Shown: in pieces, positions 53,003 to 62,460 of the stretch
Position numbering within the stretch: position 1 is the first letter of the stretch
How the letters are laid out: each line of letters starts with the position of its first letter
Origin: Bacteroidota bacterium
Lineage (GTDB): Bacteria > Bacteroidota > Rhodothermia > Rhodothermales > UBA10348
NCBI GenBank assembly: GCA_029262855.1
Contig: JAJCYP010000110.1
Location: 37,273-101,272, forward strand
Direction of reading: 5' to 3'
DNA: 64,000 bases
The notes under the pieces: model-generated
What the model was told of the DNA's origin: nothing
The model's input: the letters and a program-made list of their open reading frames with translations, nothing else
The model's database searches: none
Made by a program: the position numbers and the translations under genes

Positions 53003-54439
53003 ATGCTTATGACACTGACAAAAATATGGATAGGCTTGGTAGGGACGTTGGTCCTGAGCATGTTTCCTCCAGGATGCGATTCGGCACCGGGCGAGGAGCC
53101 GCAGGAGGAAGTGACTCCGCGTTTCAATCTGGCTCACCTCGATTACCTGGGAGAAGACGGGACGCAAGGCGGCGAGACCTACCGGATCGTCCACATCTAC
53201 GCGGATGCGCCATCCTACGATTGGGTATCGGATTCGGACGAGGGCGCAGCGTGCGTGGATGATGCGACCAGAGCGGCCGTCGTGTATCTCCGCCACTATG
53301 AGCTGACGGGCGATGCGGCGTCTGCCGACAAGGCCGAGCGCCTGCTCCGCTTCATTATGGCGATGCAGACCCCGTCCGGCCTCTTCTACAATTTTGTCTG
53401 GAACCTCGAACTCGACATCAACACGACACACCAGAACAGCCGTGCGGACGCGTTCGAGTGGTGGTCTGCTCGGGCGGTCTGGGCACTCGGAACCGGCATT
53501 CGTGTCTTGGCGGATCGGGACCCTGAACTGGCCAACGTCATGGCGGAGAGAGTCGCGCTGACCTATCCCCATCTCAACCAGTTGCTGAGCCGATACGGTC
53601 AGTACACCAGCCGGGGAGGGCGCCAGGTGCCGCAGTGGCTGGTGGGTGAGAGCGGAGCCGATGCCACGAGTGAACTGCTCATGGGCCTCGTGGCGCTGAA
53701 TCGCGCACGGCCCACACCCGCGCTGTCCAGAATGATTGCGGAGTTCGGCGAAGGGATCGCCTCCATGCAATACGGCTCGATGAATACCTTCCCGTACGGG
53801 GCTCATGCCTCATGGATAGACACCTGGCATGGCTGGGGCAACTCCCAGACGCAGGCACTGTCCGAGGCCGGGCTGACGGCGTCCGCCGAATTTGAGGCGC
53901 AGCAGTTCTACCCGCGCCTGCTGGTGGACGGCTGGCTCCACTCCTTTTCCCTCGACGATCCCGGAAGCGTCCGCGAGTTCGAGCAGATTGCGTATGCCGT
54001 GCGGGGGGTGAGCGTGGGTCTGATCCGTCTGTTCGAGGCCACGGGTGACGTCCGGTACGCCAAGATGGCCGGGCTTGCCGCCAGTTGGTTTACAGGCAAC
54101 AACGTGGCCAGCACGGTCATGTACGAGCCCGCCACCGGTCGCGGATTTGACGGGATCAACCGAAGCGATGCGGTCAACCGAAATTCGGGGGCCGAGTCTA
54201 CGATCGAGGCGCTCTCCACCATCCTCGAGGTCGAGCACCACTCCGAGGCACTCTTCTGGCTCGATGCCAAGGGAGGCGATGCCGTGCACGTCACCCGGGC
54301 TGGCGCGGACTACGCTTACAGGGTCTTCACCAGTGCCGCAGGTTCTTCTACCCGTCGGATCGGGGTCATCATGAACCTGACAGATCAGCTTCTATCCCTT
54401 CTCGAAGGCGACGAGCTCGACCAGTTTTTGGCGGGCTAA
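53003..54439 (+). CDS. Alpha/alpha-barrel lipoprotein, possible glycoside hydrolase or lyase
   Basis: The 478-residue protein starts directly after the permease stop, with a lipoprotein signal ending MFPPGCDSA. It contains alpha-helical repeats, including CVDDATRAAVVYLRHYELTG and LLRFIMAMQTPSGLFYNFVW, the layout of an alpha/alpha toroid as in GH88/GH105/GH127-like and lyase families. Catalytic residues cannot be assigned. It is likely to act on the glycan in the periplasm or at the surface before import. Confidence 0.7.
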   Translation: MLMTLTKIWIGLVGTLVLSMFPPGCDSAPGEEPQEEVTPRFNLAHLDYLGEDGTQGGETYRIVHIYADAPSYDWVSDSDEGAACVDDATRAAVVYLRHYELTGDAASADKAERLLRFIMAMQTPSGLFYNFVWNLELDINTTHQNSRADAFEWWSARAVWALGTGIRVLADRDPELANVMAERVALTYPHLNQLLSRYGQYTSRGGRQVPQWLVGESGADATSELLMGLVALNRARPTPALSRMIAEFGEGIASMQYGSMNTFPYGAHASWIDTWHGWGNSQTQALSEAGLTASAEFEAQQFYPRLLVDGWLHSFSLDDPGSVREFEQIAYAVRGVSVGLIRLFEATGDVRYAKMAGLAASWFTGNNVASTVMYEPATGRGFDGINRSDAVNRNSGAESTIEALSTILEVEHHSEALFWLDAKGGDAVHVTRAGADYAYRVFTSAAGSSTRRIGVIMNLTDQLLSLLEGDELDQFLAG

Positions 54440-54460
54440 CAATCAATATTTGGACTTTAC

Positions 54461-55471
54461 ATGACTACATCCCTCTTCACGCGAACCCAGGGCCCCATAA
54501 TGGAGCCGGATGTGGACCTGCCCTGGACGGCAGGCGCCATATTCAATCCCGGGGCCTGGCAAGAGGGCGGGGTGGTGCATCTTCTTTTCCGGGCGATCCC
54601 TGGCGGCCACAAGCGCTATCGGCTGGCAACTCTCGACTCCGAGCCGGAGAGGTACGGATTTGAGCCGTACGTCTCCAGTGTTGGATACGCAACCAGCACA
54701 GACGGTGTGCACTTTGACCGGCGCCCCACGCCCCTCATTTCGCCCGACACCGCAATCGACGCATTCGGGGCGGAAGACGCGCGGGTCACTCGCATAGACG
54801 ACACTTACCTGATCACTTACACTGCGCTCTCGCGGGCGGCCTTCGATCCGGAATGCATCTGGCACATTGGTCTCGCCACGACCGATGACTTTCTGACGGT
54901 GACAAAGCACGGTGCGATAGGACCTCCCGTCCCGTCCAAGGACACGGCCATATTTCCCCGCCGCATCGGTGGCCGTATCTGCATGCTGCACCGGATCGTG
55001 CCGGACATCCAGTTGATCACCTTTGATGATATGGAGCAACTCAAGGCTCCTCCCGAATCACTATGGCGCGCCCATTTGGACACCCTGTCGCAGCACGTGG
55101 TGATGGGGCCGAAGGCCGACTGGGAGTCGCAGAAGATCGGAGCGGGTCCGACCCCGATTGAAACCGAGGAGGGGTGGCTGCTCATCTACCACGGCGTGGA
55201 CGATAACCAGGTGTACCGCGTGGGCCTAGCGCTCCTCGACCTTGACGACCCGCGGCGAGTGATCGCTCGAACCACCAAGCCAGTCATGGAGCCCGAAGAG
55301 GACTACGAGCTCATCGGGGACGTGAACAACGTGGTATTTCCTCAGGGGGCAGTCGTTCTCGACGGAACGCTCCATATGTACTATGGCGCCGCCGACCGGG
55401 TAATCGGTCATGCCACAGCCAGCGTCTCAGACCTGGTTCATCATCTTCTAAACGGAGCCGACCATCGCTGA
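54461..55471 (+). CDS. GH130-family beta-mannoside phosphorylase-like enzyme (copy 1)
   Basis: The 336-residue protein has the five-bladed beta-propeller of GH130. Landmarks are FGAEDARVTRIDDTYLITYT with the catalytic Asp in the ED pair, KDTAIFPRRIGGRICMLHR with phosphate-binding Lys and Arg, and KIGAGPTPIETEEGWLLIYH. NNVVFPQGAVVLDGTLHMYY follows near the end. GH130 enzymes use phosphate to release mannose 1-phosphate from beta-mannosides; some are hydrolases instead. No signal peptide is present, so it is cytosolic, acting on the imported oligosaccharide. Confidence 0.9.
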   Translation: MTTSLFTRTQGPIMEPDVDLPWTAGAIFNPGAWQEGGVVHLLFRAIPGGHKRYRLATLDSEPERYGFEPYVSSVGYATSTDGVHFDRRPTPLISPDTAIDAFGAEDARVTRIDDTYLITYTALSRAAFDPECIWHIGLATTDDFLTVTKHGAIGPPVPSKDTAIFPRRIGGRICMLHRIVPDIQLITFDDMEQLKAPPESLWRAHLDTLSQHVVMGPKADWESQKIGAGPTPIETEEGWLLIYHGVDDNQVYRVGLALLDLDDPRRVIARTTKPVMEPEEDYELIGDVNNVVFPQGAVVLDGTLHMYYGAADRVIGHATASVSDLVHHLLNGADHR

Positions 55472-55487
55472 GAACCAAGGCACCGCG

Positions 55488-56588
55488 ATGCGTAGCATAG
55501 GGACTCCTTCCCCGGTAACGCCCGTGCGGATTCGAGGAGGACGCCCCGTGCTCTCGGGCCTGCCGGCGCACTCCTGGGAGAGCCGCGTGGTGCTCAACCC
55601 CGCGGCAATCCGGGTTGAAAGCGGACCGGCCCTGGACGCGCTTTTCGACATCTGGGAACTGACCGAGTCGCGCCGGGACCGACTCCGTGACGCAGGCGGT
55701 GCCTGCGTCATGCTCTACAGGGCCCAGGGCGATGTGGAGCCGGCCAAGGGAATCGCGCCGTCCTACTTGGGTTTGGCCATTCTGACCCCAAAGCTCGACC
55801 TGGTCCAGCGGTGGCCCCATCCGGTCATCGAGCCGAGCGCATCGTTCCACAATCTGGGTGTCGAGGACTCCCGCTGCACGAAGATTGGCGATAGGTACTA
55901 TCTCTACTACACCGGATACGCCTCCGCCGAGGGTAAGGAGTCAGGGCATGAGGGGGGCGTGACGCGGATCTGTCTGGCAACGACAACGGACTTCCTGAAC
56001 TGGGATCTTCGCGGGCCCGTCGATGGGGACCTGAACCAGTTCCCAAACAAGAATGCGGCTCTTTTTCCCGAGCGGGTGCACGGCAAGTGGCTTCTACTTC
56101 ATCGCCCGATGGAGGGCCCCCACGCCATGACCATCCATCTGGCCGAGGCCGATCAGCCCGGCGGTCCGTGGCGCTCGCGCGGCCGGTTCATGGAGAGCTT
56201 CCCGTATCGCGAATTTGCCCGGTCCTGGATCGGCGCCGGAGGCCCCCCGATTGCACTGGGCGATGATCGGTTTCTGATGATCTACCATCAGGGCCATTTC
56301 ACGGCTGAGGGTGCCAAGGAGTATGATCTCGCCGCCGCGATGATCGATTTCAACGCGCCAGAGCCCGTGGTAGGCCGGATCGAGCCACTCATGAGACCGA
56401 CCGGCAAGATCGAGCAGGTAGGTGATCGCGCGCTGGGGGTGGACAACGTCCTCTTTACCTGTGCGAATTATCGGGATGGTCCCAATCTGATGGTCCCGTA
56501 CGCGGGTGCCGATAGCCGAATCTTCGGCGCAACGGTCCCTCTGGACTCGCTGGTGACCGCGCTCAGCCCCGAAGCAACAACGGAGTAG
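55488..56588 (+). CDS. GH130-family enzyme (copy 2, diverged)
   Basis: The 366-residue protein is the second GH130-type enzyme, only distantly similar to copy 1. It has GVEDSRCTKIGDRYYLYYTG with the ED pair, NKNAALFPERVHGKWLLLHR with phosphate-site-type residues, WIGAGGPPIALGDDRFLMIY, and GADSRIFGATVPL near the end. It lacks a signal peptide. Two different GH130 enzymes suggest that two beta-mannosidic linkages or chain lengths are cleaved. The gene starts 17 bases after copy 1 and ends 3 bases before the ATPase. Confidence 0.85.
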   Translation: MRSIGTPSPVTPVRIRGGRPVLSGLPAHSWESRVVLNPAAIRVESGPALDALFDIWELTESRRDRLRDAGGACVMLYRAQGDVEPAKGIAPSYLGLAILTPKLDLVQRWPHPVIEPSASFHNLGVEDSRCTKIGDRYYLYYTGYASAEGKESGHEGGVTRICLATTTDFLNWDLRGPVDGDLNQFPNKNAALFPERVHGKWLLLHRPMEGPHAMTIHLAEADQPGGPWRSRGRFMESFPYREFARSWIGAGGPPIALGDDRFLMIYHQGHFTAEGAKEYDLAAAMIDFNAPEPVVGRIEPLMRPTGKIEQVGDRALGVDNVLFTCANYRDGPNLMVPYAGADSRIFGATVPLDSLVTALSPEATTE

Positions 56589-56590
56589 CC

Positions 56591-57700
56591 ATGGAATGCG
56601 TTCGTTTGGACGGGGTCGGAAAAACCTACGACAACGGCTTCGTCGCCGTCCGCGACGCAGATCTTAGCGTTGAGGAAGGCGAGTTTCTGGTACTCGTCGG
56701 TCCCTCAGGGTGTGGCAAGAGCACGCTGCTTCGTATGGTTGCCGGCCTTGAGTCGATTACGGAGGGGACGCTTCACATCGGCGGTCGGCTGGTGAACACG
56801 GTGGCACCCAAGGATCGGGACATCGCGATGGTCTTTCAGAACTACGCGCTGTATCCGCATCTGACGGTCTTCGATAACATGGCCTTCGGCCTGAAGCTCC
56901 GCAAACACGCCAAGGAGGACATCCGCGAGCGGGTGACTGAGGCCGCCCAGATTCTGGGCCTCGAGGATATCCTGGCTTCTCGACCCAAGGAACTCTCCGG
57001 CGGGCAGCGCCAGCGGGTTGCTGTGGGACGAGCCATCGTGCGTCAGCCGAAAGTCTTCCTGTTCGATGAACCGCTCTCAAACCTCGACGCGAAGCTTCGG
57101 GTGCAGATGCGGGCAGAGATTCGCGCCCTGCATCAGCGACTCGATGCCACCATGCTCTACGTCACCCACGATCAGGTGGAGGCGATGACCATGGGTGACC
57201 GCATAGCCGTCATGCGCGCGGGAGTGATCGAGCAACTCGACACACCGCTCAATCTGTATGACTTCCCCGTCAATCGATTTGTGGCGGGGTTCATTGGCAG
57301 TCCGGCGATGAACTTCTTCGAGGGAAGCCTGGTGGGATCTTCATTCCGCGAGGGTGAGGGAGGAGCGGTGGTGTCTCTGACGGAGGCGCAGGTGTCGAAC
57401 CTTGCGGCTGGGTCAGGCTCCGTGGTCCTTGGGGTGCGCCCCGAGGACGTGTACGAAGTCGGAGCCGGAGCGGCAGCGCCAGCGGGCGCCGTCCGGTCCG
57501 TCACCGTAGCGCCAACATTGATCGAGCAAATGGGGAGCGAGGTCATGCTGCATGCCTCCACTCCGACGGGCCCCATGGTGGCCCGCGTGGCCCGCCGGCC
57601 TGTTCTCGAGCCGGGCGAGTCGGTAGACCTGGCCTTCGACCGGGCCAAGCTTCATTTCTTCGATGGGGTGACTGGGGTCCGCATCCCGACGGGTGGATAG
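56591..57700 (+). CDS. MalK/UgpC-type ABC transporter ATP-binding protein
   Basis: The 369-residue ATPase has Walker A GPSGCGKST, Q-loop MVFQNYALYPHLTV, signature LSGGQRQRVAVGRAIV, Walker B KVFLFDEPLSNLDAKLRV and H-loop LYVTHDQVEAMT. A C-terminal TOBE-type domain of about 120 residues follows, starting around FIGSPAMNFFEG. It powers the CUT1 permeases of the locus and is the last gene of the run. The distance to the permeases is bridged by three enzymes, an operon order seen in sugar loci. Confidence 0.95.
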   Translation: MECVRLDGVGKTYDNGFVAVRDADLSVEEGEFLVLVGPSGCGKSTLLRMVAGLESITEGTLHIGGRLVNTVAPKDRDIAMVFQNYALYPHLTVFDNMAFGLKLRKHAKEDIRERVTEAAQILGLEDILASRPKELSGGQRQRVAVGRAIVRQPKVFLFDEPLSNLDAKLRVQMRAEIRALHQRLDATMLYVTHDQVEAMTMGDRIAVMRAGVIEQLDTPLNLYDFPVNRFVAGFIGSPAMNFFEGSLVGSSFREGEGGAVVSLTEAQVSNLAAGSGSVVLGVRPEDVYEVGAGAAAPAGAVRSVTVAPTLIEQMGSEVMLHASTPTGPMVARVARRPVLEPGESVDLAFDRAKLHFFDGVTGVRIPTGG

Positions 57701-57784
57701 TCGAGGTGAGTGGGTTTCCGGGGTATCTTCGTTAACGATGAGCCTTCCGCCATCAACCTTCCACAACATCAGCCCCCACCTGCA

Positions 57785-58342
57785 ATGAAGCCAGCCGTCA
57801 CCAAACGAACCCTGACAACTGGAATACTGTTGTGCGTGTTTGCGTTCGCCCCCGCCACCGGAGTCTTTGCCCAGGAACACCAACACGCCGACTCAACCAT
57901 GGCCATGCGGATGGCGAACGATGACCACAGCATGGGTGACGAGTCTTCGGTCCAGGATCCGGCACTGCTGGAGACCATCCTGGAAAATGTCCGACGTGGA
58001 TGGGAGAATGGTGACGGTGCGCCGTTCTACGAGCATTTCCTCGATTGGGACGGTGCGCGTTATTTCGAAGGTGGAGGGCAGAACGAGGGACTCGCAGATC
58101 TCGTCGAGCATCACGTAGAACCCGAGGCGAAATTGGGCCTCAGACTAGGGTTTTCGGGTATCCAGACCCACTTCGAGGGAAGCTTCGCCTGGGCCGTGGT
58201 CGATACGGAGATTCAATTAACGACCTCGGACGGACGTGATATCCACAATCGTGGCCATGGAACCTACCTGTTCCGTTGGGTGGACGGAGTGTGGAAAGTC
58301 GTCCACACGCAATCGGGCAGTTCGCCGGTCAGGCGCAATTAG
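57785..58342 (+). CDS. Secreted NTF2/SnoaL-like protein
   Basis: The start was placed at ATG 57785 (MKPAVTKRTLTTGILLCVFA), giving a signal peptide that ends VFAQ; the track ORF begins 25 codons earlier. The 185-residue protein has a His-rich linker (EHQHADSTMAM) and a DUF4440/NTF2-like cone-shaped domain, ending HGTYLFRWVDGVWKVVHTQ. Such domains bind small ligands or act as scaffolds; no catalytic residues are identified. It is probably periplasmic. It is separate from the glycan locus by about 85 bases. Confidence 0.7.
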   Translation: MKPAVTKRTLTTGILLCVFAFAPATGVFAQEHQHADSTMAMRMANDDHSMGDESSVQDPALLETILENVRRGWENGDGAPFYEHFLDWDGARYFEGGGQNEGLADLVEHHVEPEAKLGLRLGFSGIQTHFEGSFAWAVVDTEIQLTTSDGRDIHNRGHGTYLFRWVDGVWKVVHTQSGSSPVRRN

Positions 58343-58419
58343 ATCGGGTGCCCGGCGGGCTGGGCCGTTTGCGCCGTTGACCTGACGTCCGATGCCTGCC
58401 GTCAGGGCCGGGTGAGGTC

Positions 58420-58947
58420 TCAATCACGGTCTGTGTCATCGTCCTCGTCGTCTCGAAGAACGGATCTTGGGGTGCTCGCATCCGGAGTACTCTGCGAGGT
58501 GGTGTACGCCGATGCCGCGCCGTGCTTGTACACCAATTCTCCACCTGTGTGGCCGGCAGAGGCCACCAGGACAGGGAGAACCAGTGACCCGACCAGTGCT
58601 CCCACCCGAAAGGCCTGTCCGGTCCTTCGGGGCACCATTCCCAGTACGGCCATCAGCGACACGATCAACGAGCCCCACAGGAATCGCTCGCCGGCCTCTT
58701 CATGCTCCTCAAGGGCGTCATGGGGGACGACTTCTTCCACTCTCTCCTCCCCCTCCTCGCCTGACAAGGTCGAGGCCCAGGCAGAGCCCGAAAGGGCAAG
58801 GGCCAGGATGGCTACGGGTAGCCAGCCGTGCCCGAGGGCGATGCCCTTGCGTGTGAGGATGTATCCGGCAGCTGCCGCGAAGGGCAACATGAAGGCCAGT
58901 ACGATGGGGAAATGAACGACGGCCGGGTGCAACGGATTTGGTATCAT
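58420..58947 (-). CDS. DUF2231-family membrane protein
   Basis: The start was chosen at MIPNPLHPAVVHFPIVLAFM, 52 codons inside the track ORF, because this 'HPAVVHFPI' is the usual N-terminus. The 175-residue protein has about four hydrophobic helices, with an acidic loop EEGEERVEEVVPHDALEEHE between helix 2 and 3, and ends in an acidic tail. The family may bind heme or a metal through the His residues; function is unproven. It is divergent from the LuxR-type regulator. Confidence 0.8.
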   Translation of the reverse strand: MIPNPLHPAVVHFPIVLAFMLPFAAAAGYILTRKGIALGHGWLPVAILALALSGSAWASTLSGEEGEERVEEVVPHDALEEHEEAGERFLWGSLIVSLMAVLGMVPRRTGQAFRVGALVGSLVLPVLVASAGHTGGELVYKHGAASAYTTSQSTPDASTPRSVLRDDEDDDTDRD

Positions 58948-58988
58948 GATTTTCGCTTCTTTCGTTGCCTGCGATCTTACGCGCCTTG

Positions 58989-59552
58989 ATGACGATTCGC
59001 GTCCGACAAATGACGTATGACCCCACATTCGAACGGATAAAGAGTCCGAAAGTAGACCTGGGGATAGCAGCTGCGCTGGTTCTACTGGCAGCGTTGGGGG
59101 CAACCGATCTCGTCTTGGATCGGAAGGAAGCTGGCGTGGGCGGCCACTTTTTTGTCGAACTGGCCTTGCTGATTCTCCTGCTCCTGTCGGCAGTCGTATT
59201 GATCGGGCGGTGGACCAGAACTCGGCGCGAGCGAGATCTTGTTTCCTTGGCTCTGGAGCGGAAGCAAACCGAACTGGCAGAGTGGCGGGGGACCGCGCAG
59301 GTCTTCCTCGAGGGTCTGGGAGATCAGATCGAGCGGCAGTTTGAAAGGTGGGAGTTCACCCGAGCCGAAAGTGCCGTCGCGCTCATGCTGCTAAAGGGAT
59401 ATTCCCACGCTGAAATCGCCGGTATCTTTTCCAAGAGCGAACGAACGGTCCGGCAGCAGGCCGTGGTGGTATATCGAAAATCAGATCTGGCCGGGAGGGC
59501 GCAATTGGCCGCCTACTTCCTGGAGGATCTACTTCTGCCTTCGCATCGCTAG
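58989..59552 (+). CDS. Membrane-anchored LuxR-type HTH regulator
   Basis: The 187-residue protein (start at the ATG of MTIRVRQMTYDPTF; the track ORF starts 8 codons earlier) has two membrane helices near the N-terminus (LGIAAALVLLAALGATDLVL and ALLILLLLSAVVLIG). A coiled linker and a C-terminal LuxR-like HTH follow: FTRAESAVALMLLKGYSHAE and IAGIFSKSERTVRQQAVVVY. It probably regulates from the membrane, likely the divergent DUF2231 gene 41 bases away. The later Met (MTYDPTF) is an alternative start. Confidence 0.8.
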   Translation: MTIRVRQMTYDPTFERIKSPKVDLGIAAALVLLAALGATDLVLDRKEAGVGGHFFVELALLILLLLSAVVLIGRWTRTRRERDLVSLALERKQTELAEWRGTAQVFLEGLGDQIERQFERWEFTRAESAVALMLLKGYSHAEIAGIFSKSERTVRQQAVVVYRKSDLAGRAQLAAYFLEDLLLPSHR

Positions 59553-59660
59553 CGCGGGCCGCCATGGAGGTCCTGGGTGAGCATGCAGATCACCCGCGGG
59601 CTTTAAGCTGGTGGGCGAGTTCCCGATACTGATCGCATCAGGTTCGCCCAAACCCAGACG

Positions 59661-61985
59661 ATGCACACCCTACAGAATAGAATCCAGTTTACCGTTACGG
59701 GACTGGTAGTGGTGCTGTGCCTCTTCTTTCTCTTCTACTTTCCCGTCCGGCAGGAAAGGCAGGTGGAAACCAGTTTCGCGGAGGCCAGTCAGGCCCTTTC
59801 CGTAGCCGTTGCACTGGGGGTTGACATAGCTCTCGGAAACGGCGACTTCCGGGCCGTAGAGAGAGCAATTGGATTTGCTCGGGAGCACGAGGATATGGTC
59901 TTTGCCGTTCTGGTGGGCGATGACGGTGAAAAGATTGCGTCGTACCCGGATGGGCTCATGCTCGACGAGGAGACGATGTCCTCTCAGAATGTCACACTGG
60001 GTCGGGCCCGAGTGTCCGGTGGCGAGGTCATTGTGGGGCGCTCCAGAGGCGCGATGAGAGCCGCTCTGAGGGAGATACGATACCACGCCATGTTTTTTGG
60101 TGCATTGGTGCTCATTCTTGGATCGGTCGGGGCGTATCTGATCGCGCGGTCCGTCTCAGACCCGATATCAAAGCTCCGTCACGCTGCCGACGCCGTGGGT
60201 GCTGGCGACCTGAATCAGCGCGTCCCGATTTCGTCCATCGATGAGTTGGCCAGCCTGGGAGTGGCCTTCAACGCCATGGTGGAAGACATCGGCGCTCAAC
60301 GGCGTGCCAAGAGTGCGTTTGTGGCCTCTCTGAGCCATGAAATCAGGACCCCGATGAACGGAGTAGTCGGCATGGCCGATTTGCTATTGGAGACTGAGCT
60401 GGACGAGGAGCAGCACGACTTTGTTGAAGTGATCCGAAAGAGCGGGGACAGTCTGCTGGCTATCATTAGCGACATTCTTGACTTCTCGAAAATGGAAGCC
60501 GGCCGATTGGAACTTGAGTTGGTTTCGGTTGAGCTCAGGACCTGCGTCGAAGAGGCCATGGACCTGATCGCTCAGACGGCCTCTTCCAACGGTGTGGAGC
60601 TAATCCAGCACGTGTGCAGTGGTGTGCCGGACTTCGTCGTCGCCGATCCCACCAGGCTGCGCCAAGTACTCGTCAATCTGCTGTCAAACGCCGCGAAATT
60701 CACACATGAGGGTGAGATTCTGGTTCAACTCGACGCCAAGCCAACTCGCCCGGGGCGTGTGAGGCTGGATGTGACCGTAAGGGACTCCGGAGTTGGGATC
60801 CCGGCGGACAAGCTTGAATCACTGTTCGAGCCCTATGTCCAGGCGGACAGTTCAACTACTCGCCGGTTCGGCGGAACCGGGCTGGGCCTGACTATTTGCA
60901 GGAGCCTGTGCCAAATCATGGGTGGTGGCATTTGGGCGGAAAGCGAGGTTGGGAACGGTTCCGCGTTCCATTTTTGGATCGACGTCGAGGTCGCTTCCAT
61001 GGAGTCAGTTGCTCCCTCCAGCGAGTCACACGCATCGCTCGATGGTAAGCGCGTCCTGATCGTAGACGACAGTGACACCAACAGGATGATGTTGTCTGCA
61101 CTCCTGGAAACCTGGGGGATGGTCACAGCCCATTCTACTGCGTCTCCGCGGGAAGCGTTGAAGCTGTGTCAGAGCGGGATGCCGTTCGATCTTGTGCTGT
61201 TGGATCAGGTCATGCCGGAGAGGGAAGGGTGCTTGTTGGCCAAGGATATAGCCGCGCTGGATAAGGATATGCCCATGCTCCTGATGACATCCATCGGGAT
61301 ACCGGTAGACGATTGCCCTCTCTCTCGGACCGAGCGGATACTGAAGCCGGTAAAGAGGAGCCGACTCCAAGAGGCACTGATCGGCATATTTGCGGACGGG
61401 AGTCAGGTCACCGAGGCCTTGAGGCCGACCGCTCCCACGACCAGAGTCTCGATGGGGACGTTGACCCCGCTTCGGATTCTATTGGCCGAGGACAACCCGA
61501 TCAATCAGAAGGTGGCTGTCGCGCTCCTCAAGGGATTGGGCTACAGCGCGGATGTTGCGTCCAACGGTTTGGAAGTGCTGGAAATGGCGGCAAGGGCCGA
61601 ATATGACGTGATCCTGATGGACGTTCAGATGCCTGAAATGGGCGGCCTGGAAGCCGCCCGAAAGCTCCGGGAAGACGGCGCAAGCCCGGGCCGTCCTTTT
61701 ATTATCGCCATGACGGCGAATGTCGGCAAAAAGGACAGAGATGATACCGTAGCCGCGGGTATGGATGACTTCGTTGATAAGCCCGTACGTCGGCGAGTCC
61801 TGGCCGCTGTTCTGGAATCGGCGGCAGAAGAACTGGCCAAGAGGCCCCAGCCTCGCCTTCCAAGATTGCAGGCCCAAGGCCCGGCTGCCTTGGCCGAATC
61901 GAGAACGCCGAAGGAGGGCCGGCGTCTGCCCCAGGCAGGCACCGACAGGGTCTCCAACCAGCGTCAAGAGCGGACCCTATATTGA
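59661..61985 (+). CDS. Hybrid sensor histidine kinase with two receiver domains
   Basis: The 774-residue protein has two transmembrane helices ([20 protein letters not shown] and [19 protein letters not shown]) around a periplasmic sensor of about 110 residues, then a HAMP domain. HisKA follows with [12 protein letters not shown] (His226). The HATPase has [26 protein letters not shown] and [13 protein letters not shown]. There are two receiver domains with putative phospho-Asp at about 515 (LVLLDQVMP) and 654 ([13 protein letters not shown]). It heads an operon with a PstS-like protein and a porin, probably sensing a ligand bound by that protein. Confidence 0.92.
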   Translation: MHTLQNRIQFTVTGLVVVLCLFFLFYFPVRQERQVETSFAEASQALSVAVALGVDIALGNGDFRAVERAIGFAREHEDMVFAVLVGDDGEKIASYPDGLMLDEETMSSQNVTLGRARVSGGEVIVGRSRGAMRAALREIRYHAMFFGALVLILGSVGAYLIARSVSDPISKLRHAADAVGAGDLNQRVPISSIDELASLGVAFNAMVEDIGAQRRAKSAFVASLSHEIRTPMNGVVGMADLLLETELDEEQHDFVEVIRKSGDSLLAIISDILDFSKMEAGRLELELVSVELRTCVEEAMDLIAQTASSNGVELIQHVCSGVPDFVVADPTRLRQVLVNLLSNAAKFTHEGEILVQLDAKPTRPGRVRLDVTVRDSGVGIPADKLESLFEPYVQADSSTTRRFGGTGLGLTICRSLCQIMGGGIWAESEVGNGSAFHFWIDVEVASMESVAPSSESHASLDGKRVLIVDDSDTNRMMLSALLETWGMVTAHSTASPREALKLCQSGMPFDLVLLDQVMPEREGCLLAKDIAALDKDMPMLLMTSIGIPVDDCPLSRTERILKPVKRSRLQEALIGIFADGSQVTEALRPTAPTTRVSMGTLTPLRILLAEDNPINQKVAVALLKGLGYSADVASNGLEVLEMAARAEYDVILMDVQMPEMGGLEAARKLREDGASPGRPFIIAMTANVGKKDRDDTVAAGMDDFVDKPVRRRVLAAVLESAAEELAKRPQPRLPRLQAQGPAALAESRTPKEGRRLPQAGTDRVSNQRQERTLY

Positions 61986-62029
61986 GGCCGATCAGGATCA
62001 CTGCAAACCAGACTCTGGCCTTTTATAGC

Positions 62030-62458
62030 ATGAGATTTGTGAGTCTCCTTGCAGTGCTTCTTCTGTCTGCACCTTCCGGAGTGCTCCTTGCCCAGGATCA
62101 GTACGTGCTGATTGTGGAGGTAAGCGAGCCGGTAGATTCCCTGACACAGGAGCAGCTGAGAGAGATCTTCTTGGGCACCACGCAGCTCTGGCACCAGGTG
62201 AAAGCGCACCCGGCCTACGTCAAGCCGGAAAGCAAATCTGAGAGGGAACGATTCCAGAGACTACTCGGGATAACCTATCGGCAATTTCAGAGGTACTGGC
62301 TCCAGAAGACTTTCGCCGGAACGGGTTCTGCCCCCGCGGGATTCGGTAGCCCTCAGGCCGTCATAGAGTTCGTGTGTACAACACGGGGATCTGTCGGCAT
62401 TATTCCAGCGTCCTTTGCGAAGGGGTTGGAGCGCTGTAAAATCTTGCCATTGGTATAG
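62030..62458 (+). CDS. Small PstS-like periplasmic binding protein
   Basis: I chose the ATG at 62030 giving MRFVSLLAVLLLSAPSGVLL, a signal peptide. The 142-residue protein has a truncated PstS-type fold: VSEPVDSLTQEQLREIFLGT, QLWHQVKAHPAYVKPESKSE and the terminal VIEFVCTTRGSVGIIPASFA. These are the domain I signatures of phosphate-binding proteins, though the full two-domain protein would be longer than 250 residues. It may bind phosphate or another anion and signal to the upstream kinase. The porin gene starts 3 bases later. Confidence 0.75.
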   Translation: MRFVSLLAVLLLSAPSGVLLAQDQYVLIVEVSEPVDSLTQEQLREIFLGTTQLWHQVKAHPAYVKPESKSERERFQRLLGITYRQFQRYWLQKTFAGTGSAPAGFGSPQAVIEFVCTTRGSVGIIPASFAKGLERCKILPLV

Positions 62459-62460
62459 AT

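Noticed and set aside
52187-53806. 539-residue reverse ORF opposite permease and lipoprotein genes
   Set aside because: It spans two genes on the other strand that are well supported; its His/Asp-rich translation is typical of antisense frames of membrane proteins.
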